Of a stretch of DNA of 7,393 bases, positions 1 through 5,814 are shown piece after piece; within the stretch, counting starts at the first letter, position 1; each line of letters starts with the position of its first letter. This stretch comes from Lentisphaerota bacterium (GTDB lineage: Bacteria; Verrucomicrobiota; Kiritimatiellia; UBA8416; JAFGIZ01): NCBI GenBank assembly GCA_016929365.1, contig JAFGIZ010000079.1:1-7393 (forward strand). Direction: 5' to 3'. Position numbers and translations under genes: made by a program. A model generated the notes under the pieces. The model was not told where the DNA came from, searched no databases, and worked only from the letters and a program-made list of their open reading frames with translations.

Positions 1-673
1 ACTGCAACATCGTCGGCAGCGTTGCGGGCGCCCGCTCGGCCAGTTCCTTGCGCACGATCACGAGACACACGCCCGCGGGGCCCAGGTTTTTCTGAGCCCC
101 GGCATAGATCAGGCCGAAGCGGTTGGCGTCGAACGGACGCGACAGGATGTCGGAAGACATGTCCGCCACCAGCGGCGCCTCGCTTTCCGGGAACGTTTTC
201 CACTGCGTGCCCGCAATGGTCTCATTGGACGTCAGGTGCAGGTAAGCCGCCCCCGGCGTCAGCTCCAGGTCGCCGGGAGCCGGCATGCGCGCCGGCCGGT
301 CGGCAGACGTATCGGCCGCCAGGTGCACCGTTCCGACCCGTTCGGCCTCCTTGACGGCCTTGCCCGCCCACGAGCCGGAATGTACGTAATCGGCCGTGCG
401 GCCCTCTGTCAGCAGGTTGAGCGGCACCATCGCGAACTGCAGGCTGGCCCCCCCGTGCAGGAACAGCACGGCGTGCGCGTCCGAAAGCCCCAGCAGCTCG
501 CGCACGTTCGCCTGCGCTTCCGCGTGCACCGCCGCGTACGCCTTGCCCCGGTGGCTGCTTTCCAGGATCGACATCCCCGTCCCGCGGTAGTCCGTCAGCT
601 CTCCGGCCGCTTCCTCCAGCACCTCCACGGGCAGCACAGCCGGGCCCGCGCCGAAATTATAACATCGTGACAT
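1..673 (-). CDS. serC: Phosphoserine aminotransferase, N-terminal 224 residues (runs off the left edge)
   Basis: PLP-dependent aminotransferase that converts 3-phosphohydroxypyruvate and glutamate to O-phosphoserine in cytosolic serine synthesis; the family also acts in pyridoxine synthesis in some bacteria. The translation opens with YNFGAGPAVLP, then has a GMSILESSHRG segment at about residues 33-43 and HGGASLQF at 73-80. The PLP-lysine motif YAGAQKNLGPAG sits at 190-201, making K195 the Schiff-base lysine. All are hallmarks of SerC. The family is about 360 residues long, so roughly the last 135 lie outside the window; no internal stop was seen. The ATG at 673 is preceded by AGGGAGG at a 5-base spacing, which fixes the start. 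The gene is divergent from etfB across 113 bases. Identification is firm; only completeness is unknown. Confidence 0.95.
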   Translation of the reverse strand, partial: MSRCYNFGAGPAVLPVEVLEEAAGELTDYRGTGMSILESSHRGKAYAAVHAEAQANVRELLGLSDAHAVLFLHGGASLQFAMVPLNLLTEGRTADYVHSGSWAGKAVKEAERVGTVHLAADTSADRPARMPAPGDLELTPGAAYLHLTSNETIAGTQWKTFPESEAPLVADMSSDILSRPFDANRFGLIYAGAQKNLGPAGVCLVIVRKELAERAPATLPTMLQ

Positions 674-696
674 CGTTGCCTCCCTTTTGCCGGCGT

Positions 697-724
697 ACTG
701 TAGCACCCCCTGCACCCGGGTCAA
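697..724 (-). promoter_or_regulatory. Candidate sigma70-type promoter for serC
   Basis: On the minus strand, TTGACC (724-719, five of six consensus bases) is followed after 16 bases by TACAGT (702-697, four of six). This would give a leader of roughly 16 bases that still contains the strong Shine-Dalgarno of serC. It lies in the 113-base serC-etfB divergent region. For the opposite, etfB, direction I see only a -10-like TTTAAT at 768-773 without a convincing -35, so the etfB promoter is not called. Consensus matching alone; sigma specificity of this organism is unknown. Confidence 0.4.
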
Positions 725-786
725 TTTCCATCTTGCCAAGGGACACGCTTTCGCGTACCGTCCGGGGTTTAATCGCAGGCTTTGTC

Positions 787-1581
787 ATGCATATCGTTGT
801 TTGCGTCAAGCAGGTGCCGGACACGACCGACGTCAGGATCGATCCGGAGACGAACACCCTCATGCGGGAGGGCGTGGCCTCCATCGTGAACCCCTTCGAC
901 ACGTTCGCGGTGGAAGAGGCGCTGCGCGTGCGCGAGAAAGTCGGCGGCACGGTCACGGCGCTGAGCATGGGCCCGCCCCAGGCGGATGCCGCGCTGCGCG
1001 AGACGCTTGCCATGGGCGTGGACAAGGCCGTCCTCCTGTCGGACCGGGCATTCGCCGGCAGCGACACCTGGGCCACCAGCTACACGCTGGCCATGGCCGT
1101 CCGCAAGATGGACGGCGTCGACCTGGTGATCTGCGGCAAGCAGGCCTCCGACGGCGACACCGCCCAGGTCGGCCCGGGCCTCGCCACGCACCTGGGGCTC
1201 CCCCAGATCACCTACGTCCGCAAAATCGAAGCCGTGGACGCGCAGTCGATCACCGCCGAACGCCTGCTCGAAACCGGGTACGAAGTCATCGCCTCCCCCC
1301 TGCCCTGCGTCTTGACCGTCGTCAAGGAAATCAACGAGCCCCGGCTGCCGTCCCTGAAGGGCAAACTTGCCGCGCGTAAGGCGGAAATTCCGACCTGGAA
1401 CGCCGCGGACCTTGACGCCGACCCGGCGCGCATCGGGCTGGACGGCTCGCCCACCAAGGTCGTCAAGATCTTCACCCCGCCCCCCCGCGAGGGCGGCGAA
1501 ATCCTGACCGGCGAACCCGACCAGATCGCCGCCAGGCTGGTCGCAAAACTCAAGGATACCGTGCTGAGCGCCGCTTCCTAG
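787..1581 (+). CDS. etfB: Electron transfer flavoprotein beta subunit (bifurcating type)
   Basis: Small subunit of the EtfAB heterodimer, a cytosolic FAD/nucleotide-binding protein that passes electrons between NADH or dehydrogenases and other carriers. The 264-residue product has the normal family length. It shows CVKQVPDT at 6-13, NPFDTFAVEEALR at 35-47, GPPQA at 62-66, SDRAFAGSDT at 85-94, and the nucleotide-binding loop DGDTAQVGP at 122-130, ending in the usual EtfB C-terminal arm. The style of these motifs matches beta subunits of electron-bifurcating complexes such as CarD of Acetobacterium more than the mitochondrial type; that subgroup call is from memory. The ATG at 787 is chosen because homology starts there. 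A more upstream in-frame ATG at 667 would add 40 unrelated residues and overlap the serC start. The Shine-Dalgarno is weak (CAGG at 776-779). It is followed by etfA 50 bases downstream, clearly an operon. Confidence 0.94.
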   Translation: MHIVVCVKQVPDTTDVRIDPETNTLMREGVASIVNPFDTFAVEEALRVREKVGGTVTALSMGPPQADAALRETLAMGVDKAVLLSDRAFAGSDTWATSYTLAMAVRKMDGVDLVICGKQASDGDTAQVGPGLATHLGLPQITYVRKIEAVDAQSITAERLLETGYEVIASPLPCVLTVVKEINEPRLPSLKGKLAARKAEIPTWNAADLDADPARIGLDGSPTKVVKIFTPPPREGGEILTGEPDQIAARLVAKLKDTVLSAAS

Positions 1582-1588
1582 GAGAGTC

Positions 1589-1639
1589 ATGCTTCATCCC
1601 GACACGCCATCACGTCAACGGACTTGCCCCCATGCCTGA
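1589..1639 (+). CDS. Speculative 16-codon minicistron between etfB and etfA
   Basis: Just after the etfB stop (1579-1581) comes AGGAGAG, then ATG at 1589, and a 16-codon frame (MLHPDTPSRQRTCPHA) that ends in TGA at 1637-1639. Its stop overlaps the etfA start in the string ATGCCTGA (1632-1639). The main etfA start has only a GGA at 1620-1622 in the Shine-Dalgarno region, so ribosomes finishing this mini-frame could reinitiate at etfA. The arrangement is what translational coupling looks like, but a frame this short can occur by chance and the peptide resembles nothing I know. If real, its role would be in the act of translation rather than the peptide. Confidence 0.2.
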   Translation: MLHPDTPSRQRTCPHA

Positions 1640-2843
1640 GCCTCCCATCAAGGTCATCACCCAGAACTGCGTCGGCTGCGGCCTGTGCGTCAAGGCGTGC
1701 CCCTTCGACGCGATTGCCCTGAACGACGAAAAGATCGCCGTGATCGATCTCGACAAGTGCACGCTCTGCGGCGCCTGCCTCGAAGCATGCAAGTTCGATG
1801 CGATCGAGATGAAGGCCAGGGAGGCCGGGGCGGATGCGGCGCTTGACGGCTATTGCGACGTGTGGGTTTTCGCCGAACAGACCGGCGGCCATATCGAGTC
1901 GGTCACGTACGAACTGCTCGGCGAAGGACGCAAGCTCGCCGACGCCCTGGGCATGAACCTCTGCGCCGTTCTGCTCGGTTCCGGGGTGACGGACACGGCG
2001 GCCGCCCTGACCGAACGCGGCGCCGATACGGTCTACGTGGTGGACAGGCCCGAACTGGAATACTTCCAGGACGAGCGGTACGCCGCCGTGCTGATCGAAC
2101 TGGTCAAGCGCCACAAGCCCAATATCCTGCTCAGCGGCGCCACGACCATCGGCCGCAGCCTGGTTTCGCGGGTCGCCGTCACCCTCAATACCGGGCTGAC
2201 CGCCGACTGTACCGGCCTGGCGATAGACCCCGAAAGCCGCAACCTGCTCCAGACCCGTCCGGCTTTCGGCGGCAACATTATGGCCACCATCATCACCCCG
2301 CACACGCGCCCCCAGATGGCCACTGTGCGCCACAAGGTCATGCAGGAAGCCGAGGTTCAATCCGGCCGCACCGGCAACGTCTCCATCGAAGCCGTCGCCG
2401 CGTCGCTGCTCGAAGCCCGCACGCGCCGGGTGCGCTACGTGCCCGAACAGGAAAGCACGGTCAATATCGCGGAAGCCGACATCATCGTGGCCGGCGGACG
2501 CGGCCTGCAAAAGCCGGAGCATTTCGCGCTGCTGCGGGAGCTGGCCGAAACCATCGGCGCCGGCATCGGCGCTTCCCGGGCCGCGGTGGACGCCAACTGG
2601 ATCGCCTACTCGCACCAGGTGGGCCAGACCGGCAAAACCGTCTGCCCCAAGCTCTACATCGCCTGCGGCATCAGCGGCCAGATCCAGCACCTGGCCGGCA
2701 TGTCCTCCGCCGATGTCATTGTCGCCATCAATAAGGACCCCGAGGCCCCGATCTTCAAGGTCGCGACCTACGGCATCGTGGGCGACCTGTTCCAGGTCGT
2801 CCCCCACCTGACCCAGGCCTTCAAGCAGGCCCTCGGGAAATAA
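1632..2843 (+). CDS. etfA: Electron transfer flavoprotein alpha subunit with N-terminal 2x[4Fe-4S] ferredoxin domain
   Basis: Large FAD-binding subunit of EtfAB. Residues 1-61 form a bacterial-type ferredoxin domain with two complete cluster motifs: C13, C16, C19, C23 and C43, C46, C49, C53. Residues about 74-270 are the EtfA N-terminal domain. Residues 284-400 are the FAD domain, with AGGRG (287-291), GASR (313-316), HQVGQTGK (328-335), GISG (346-349), IQHLAG (351-356) and INKDP (366-370). At 403 residues it is longer than plain EtfA (about 310-330) by the ferredoxin extension. This architecture is established in CarE of the Acetobacterium caffeyl-CoA reductase complex, an electron-bifurcating enzyme. 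The partner here is unknown because no acyl-CoA or lactate dehydrogenase gene lies nearby. No ATG, GTG or TTG occurs in frame between the etfB stop and 1632, so this start is used despite its poor Shine-Dalgarno. The stop TAA is at 2841-2843. Confidence 0.95.
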   Translation: MPEPPIKVITQNCVGCGLCVKACPFDAIALNDEKIAVIDLDKCTLCGACLEACKFDAIEMKAREAGADAALDGYCDVWVFAEQTGGHIESVTYELLGEGRKLADALGMNLCAVLLGSGVTDTAAALTERGADTVYVVDRPELEYFQDERYAAVLIELVKRHKPNILLSGATTIGRSLVSRVAVTLNTGLTADCTGLAIDPESRNLLQTRPAFGGNIMATIITPHTRPQMATVRHKVMQEAEVQSGRTGNVSIEAVAASLLEARTRRVRYVPEQESTVNIAEADIIVAGGRGLQKPEHFALLRELAETIGAGIGASRAAVDANWIAYSHQVGQTGKTVCPKLYIACGISGQIQHLAGMSSADVIVAINKDPEAPIFKVATYGIVGDLFQVVPHLTQAFKQALGK

Positions 2844-2844
2844 G

Positions 2845-2873
2845 TTGACAAGCTTCCGCCGCGGAAGGACACT
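2845..2873 (+). promoter_or_regulatory. Candidate promoter and inverted repeat upstream of the exported-protein gene
   Basis: A perfect -35 consensus TTGACA lies at 2845-2850, one base after the etfA stop. A 17-base spacer places a poor -10 (GACACT, three of six) at 2868-2873. The spacer is nearly filled by the inverted repeat CTTCCGC-C-GCGGAAG (2853-2867). An operator-like palindrome between -35 and -10 would suit a repressor. Alternatively the repeat may form a hairpin at the end of the etfBA transcript, although no T-run follows it. The inverted repeat is certain as sequence; the function is inferred. Confidence 0.3.
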
Positions 2874-2907
2874 GTCAGCCGTGTTACACACTAAACAGGG
2901 GGGAGCC

Positions 2908-3654
2908 ATGAAGTCTGTCGTCGTGTATGTCTTCTGTCTGGCGCTTGGGCTGTTCTCTGCCGCGCCCGCGGTCTGCGGAAACGTTCAGCCGGACGCGGCG
3001 GTCATGCTGATCCCGTCCCGTTATACCATCGTCCAGTTCGCGTTCGATATCGCCCGCCTGCGGCCCGTCACGCCGGTCGCCTTTGATACTCCGCCGGGGC
3101 TCGAGAAACCCGTGGTCCACCGTTGGGACGCCCCCCGCCGCGACTGGGTCCGTGTCTCGCTCGACGACTATCGTACCGGGGCCGCATTCGGCACGGTGCC
3201 CCCCCTCGCCATTCTCGTCGGCCCGGCAACCGATATTCCCGTCGCACTGGCCGAGCCGCCCGAAGGCTGCCGGCGCGTCATGCGCATTCCCACACTGGAT
3301 CTCGTCACACTGGTCAATGCCCTGAACGCCCAGTTCAATTTCAGCGGCCGCGAATGGGAATGGCTGGCCCGGCGGCACGGCCTGGTCCTGAAAGATCTCA
3401 ACGCCGAGCGCCGGCGCTGGGGCCGCTACGGACCTCCGGGGAAGCGTCCGGCCCGCCGGAACCCGGACGCGGCGGAAACGGTGCCCGTCCCCGCGCCGGA
3501 AACCGGTTCCGCGCCGTCCCCCGAACAGGAAACGCTGATCATCCATCCGGACGCCGGACCCCACGCGGATCCGCCGCCTGAACCGGAGAAGGGCATGCCG
3601 GCGGAACCCGACTGGAATTCGGACGCGGCCGGCGTGCGGCCGGAAGACAAATAG
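2908..3654 (+). CDS. Unidentified exported protein with proline/acid-rich C-terminal tail
   Basis: I do not recognise this 248-residue protein. Residues 1-24 look like a Sec signal peptide: one lysine, then the hydrophobic stretch VVVYVFCLALGLF, with possible cleavage after VCG24. The cysteine at 23 is preceded by valine, so it is not a good lipobox. Residues about 30-175 appear globular. They include a tryptophan-rich helical segment, FSGREWEWLARRHG (145-158), followed by LVLKDLNAERRRWG (159-172), faintly like the helix-turn of LysM repeats. Residues from about 177 are low complexity, rich in Pro, Glu, Asp and Ala, and probably disordered. The start at 2908 is chosen because AGGGGGGAG (2897-2905) sits directly before it and it gives a clean signal peptide; an in-frame ATG at 2845 would add 21 residues in front. 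It probably acts in the periplasm or at the envelope. Gene reality is supported by the ribosome-binding site, the signal peptide and high-GC codon use. Confidence 0.72.
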   Translation: MKSVVVYVFCLALGLFSAAPAVCGNVQPDAAVMLIPSRYTIVQFAFDIARLRPVTPVAFDTPPGLEKPVVHRWDAPRRDWVRVSLDDYRTGAAFGTVPPLAILVGPATDIPVALAEPPEGCRRVMRIPTLDLVTLVNALNAQFNFSGREWEWLARRHGLVLKDLNAERRRWGRYGPPGKRPARRNPDAAETVPVPAPETGSAPSPEQETLIIHPDAGPHADPPPEPEKGMPAEPDWNSDAAGVRPEDK

Positions 3655-3656
3655 GC

Positions 3657-3672
3657 CGGCCGCAACCGGCCG
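3657..3672. terminator. GC hairpin at the convergent junction, possible terminator
   Basis: CGGCCG (3657-3662), loop CAAC, CGGCCG (3667-3672) forms a six-pair all-GC stem. It lies between the stop codon of the exported-protein gene (3652-3654) and that of proA (3676-3674 on the minus strand). Three Ts follow on the plus strand, a weak U-tract; there is none adjacent on the minus strand. The position between converging genes favours a terminator role, mainly for the rightward transcript. Confidence 0.4.
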
Positions 3673-3673
3673 T

Positions 3674-4930
3674 TTACTCCCGCACCTGCCCCTTGCCGTA
3701 GATGACGTACTTGTACGTCGTAAGCTCTTCCAGGCCCATCGGCCCCCGGGCATGCAGCTTATCGGTGCTGATCCCGATTTCGGCGCCCATGCCGAATTCG
3801 CCGCCGTCGGTGAAACGCGTCGATGCGTTCACGTACACGGTGGCCGAATCCACGTCCCGCACAAAGGGCTTCCACGCCGCTTCGGCCTCCGCGACAATCG
3901 CGTCCGAGTGGCTGGATCCGTAGGTGTTGATATGGTCGATCGCCGCCTGGACCGACGGCACCACCTTCACGGCCAGCACCATGTCCAGGTACTCGGCAAA
4001 CCAGTCGTCCTCCGCGGCCGCCTGCATGGACGGAACCACGGCGCGCGCGGCCTCGTCGCCGCGCAGCTCGACCCCCGCCTCCGCGAGGTCCTGCGCCACG
4101 CGCGGCAGAAACGCCGGCGCGATCGCTTCGTGCACCAGGAGGGTCTCCATGGCATTGCACACGCCGGGCCGCTGGCACTTCGCGTTGTGGCAGATGCGCA
4201 GCGCCATGTCCGGATCGGCCGAGGCGTCCACGTAGGTATGGCACACGCCCTTGTAATGCTTGATGACCGGCACCCATGCCTGTTCCGTAACGGCCTGGAT
4301 GAGCGCTTCCCCGCCGCGCGGAATGATCAGGTCGACCCGTCCGGTCAGGCGGACCAGTTCCTTGACCGCTTTGCGGTCCGTCGTGCGGATCAGTTGAATG
4401 GCGTTTTCCGGCAACCCTTTCCGGCGGCCCCCGGCGACCAGCGCATCGGCAATGGCCGCGTTGGAGTGCAAGGCTTCCTTGCCGCCGCGCAGGATTACCG
4501 CGTTCGAGGTCTTGATACACAGCGCCGCCGTATCGGCGGTCACGTTCGGACGCGATTCGTAAATGATGCCGATCACCCCAATGGGCACCCGGCGCTTGAC
4601 GATCTCCAGGCCGTTGGGGCGGATCCAGCGGCTGATCCGCGCGCCGATCGGATCCTTGAGATCGGCGACTTCACGCAGTCCCTTGATCATGCCGCTAATC
4701 CGCTGTTCGCTCAACAGCAGCCGGTCGAGCAGGGCTGCCGAAAGGCCCGCGTTGCGGCCTTCTTCCAGATCCTTGCGATTGGCGTCCACCAGCGCCTTGC
4801 GCCTCGTCTCGAGCTCGTCCGCCATCGACTGCAAAATGGCGTTCTTCTTGCGCGCGTGCAGCAGCACGAGCGCCCGCGACGCCGTCCGGGCTCGGTCGCC
4901 CATCCGGATCATGTCTTCATGCAGGCCCAT
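3674..4930 (-). CDS. proA: Gamma-glutamyl phosphate reductase
   Basis: Second enzyme of proline synthesis: NADPH-dependent reduction of glutamyl 5-phosphate to glutamate 5-semialdehyde, in the cytosol. The 418-residue product has the full family length. It shows the N-terminal helical region, PIGVIGIIYESRPNVT at 116-131 and ILRGGKEALHSN at 146-157. The IPRGG motif is at 203-207, and the aldehyde-dehydrogenase-like catalytic cysteine C258 lies in RPGVCNAMETLLVH (254-267). The C-terminal segment has GMGAEIGISTDKLHARGPMG at 380-399. The start at 4930 has an excellent purine-rich Shine-Dalgarno, GGAGGAGGGG. It begins 19 bases after the proB stop, so the two are co-transcribed and probably translated together; in the family the labile glutamyl phosphate is thought to pass from ProB to ProA. 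No defects seen. Confidence 0.97.
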   Translation of the reverse strand: MGLHEDMIRMGDRARTASRALVLLHARKKNAILQSMADELETRRKALVDANRKDLEEGRNAGLSAALLDRLLLSEQRISGMIKGLREVADLKDPIGARISRWIRPNGLEIVKRRVPIGVIGIIYESRPNVTADTAALCIKTSNAVILRGGKEALHSNAAIADALVAGGRRKGLPENAIQLIRTTDRKAVKELVRLTGRVDLIIPRGGEALIQAVTEQAWVPVIKHYKGVCHTYVDASADPDMALRICHNAKCQRPGVCNAMETLLVHEAIAPAFLPRVAQDLAEAGVELRGDEAARAVVPSMQAAAEDDWFAEYLDMVLAVKVVPSVQAAIDHINTYGSSHSDAIVAEAEAAWKPFVRDVDSATVYVNASTRFTDGGEFGMGAEIGISTDKLHARGPMGLEELTTYKYVIYGKGQVRE

Positions 4931-4949
4931 CGCCCCTCCTCCGTTTGCG

Positions 4950-5762
4950 TTACGACGCGACGATCAGCGTCCCCACGTCTTCGCCGTCCAGGATACGCGT
5001 GATCACGTCGTTCATGCGGCCGTTGGCAATCACGACCGAACAGCCGGCCTGGCTCGCCGCCTGGGCGGCCTTGAGCTTACTCGCCATGCCGCCTTTCGAG
5101 AACGCCGAGGCCCCCGCCTTGACGATGTCAAAAGTCCGCCGGTTGATGGTTTCGAGATAGCGTACCCGCCGGGTCCGCCCGGACGCGCCCGGCGCGCGTA
5201 CGCCGTCCACCGTCGTGAGGATGATCAGCAGGTCCGCCCGGATCAGCTTGACCGTCAGCGCCGCCAGGTTGTCGTTGTCGCCGAACGCCAGGTCCGCGCG
5301 GATTTCTTCGTCGGCGACGACATCGTTCTCGTTGACGATCGGCACCACGCCGTTACGCAACAGGTTTTCCATCGTGCGCCGCGCGTTGGTCAGCCGCATC
5401 TTATGATGGAAATCTCCGTGTGTGAGGAGCATCTGGCCCACCGTGCAGCCCGCCGCGCCGAACATCTCGGCATAGCGCGACATCAGGCGCGTCTGCCCCA
5501 CGGCCGCGGCCATCTGCAGGTCCGGCAGCGCCGTCGGCCGCTCCCGCATGCGCAGCGCCTCCGTCCCCGCCCCGATCGCGCCCGAAGTCACGATCACCAC
5601 GTCCCGGCCGCTCGTCCGCACGCGGCTCAGCTCCCGGATCAGGCTCCGCATCCGCCGGACGTCGGGCCGGCCCGTCTTCTGCACCAGCACGCGGCTGCCG
5701 ACCTTGACAACCACGCGCCGTACGTCGGCTATCACTTCGCGGTATCGCAGGGACGTTTTCAT
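4950..5762 (-). CDS. proB: Glutamate 5-kinase, short form lacking the PUA domain
   Basis: First enzyme of proline synthesis: ATP-dependent phosphorylation of glutamate. The 270-residue protein consists only of the amino-acid-kinase domain. It has KVGSRVL at 20-26, VTSGAIGAG at 58-66, PIVNENDVV at 141-149, LAFGDNDNLAA at 158-168, TTVDGV at 183-188 and FSKGGMASKLKAA at 221-233. The sequence ends at GEDVGTLIVAS, where longer enzymes such as that of E. coli (367 residues) continue into a C-terminal PUA domain; nothing PUA-like follows. PUA-less kinases exist, so this is a variant rather than a truncation. The ATG at 5762 has only a weak Shine-Dalgarno (GGCGG). An in-frame GTG at 5789 has GGAG five bases before it and would add nine residues. 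Proline feedback inhibition is known for the family; whether it holds here cannot be read from sequence. Followed by proA after 19 bases. Confidence 0.95.
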   Translation of the reverse strand: MKTSLRYREVIADVRRVVVKVGSRVLVQKTGRPDVRRMRSLIRELSRVRTSGRDVVIVTSGAIGAGTEALRMRERPTALPDLQMAAAVGQTRLMSRYAEMFGAAGCTVGQMLLTHGDFHHKMRLTNARRTMENLLRNGVVPIVNENDVVADEEIRADLAFGDNDNLAALTVKLIRADLLIILTTVDGVRAPGASGRTRRVRYLETINRRTFDIVKAGASAFSKGGMASKLKAAQAASQAGCSVVIANGRMNDVITRILDGEDVGTLIVAS

Positions 5763-5814
5763 CTGCCGCCGGTAATCTAACCCCGGCACCGCCTCTCCGC
5801 AACCCCGCAGTCGG

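Noticed and set aside
236..670. Plus-strand frames across the serC region
   Set aside because: Arg/Pro-rich shadows; the minus-strand frame encodes SerC with its PLP-lysine motif.
667..786. N-terminal extension of EtfB from the ATG at 667
   Set aside because: The 40 added residues have no similarity to EtfB and would overlap the start and ribosome-binding site of divergent serC.
769..1590. 273-codon minus-strand frame opposite etfB
   Set aside because: Antisense shadow of a clearly identified EtfB.
1587..2909. 440-codon open frame on the minus strand opposite etfA
   Set aside because: Antisense to a gene with unambiguous ferredoxin and Etf motifs. Its composition (many Gly, Ala, Asp, His) is typical of shadows in GC-rich genes, and it contains no recognisable domain.
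2968..2982. Possible lipobox at Cys23 of the exported protein
   Set aside because: The residue before the cysteine is valine, and the -3 to -1 context does not fit the Gly/Ala/Ser requirement, so a plain secretory signal is more likely.
2884..3753. 289-codon minus-strand frame opposite the unidentified exported protein
   Set aside because: Considered seriously because the sense gene is unknown. It is Arg/Gly-rich, has no signal or domain, and overlaps the proA 3' end, while the sense frame has a strong ribosome-binding site and signal peptide.
3752..5002. 416-codon open frame on the plus strand opposite proA
   Set aside because: Shadow of proA, rich in Arg and His with no domain, and it crosses into the proB 3' end.
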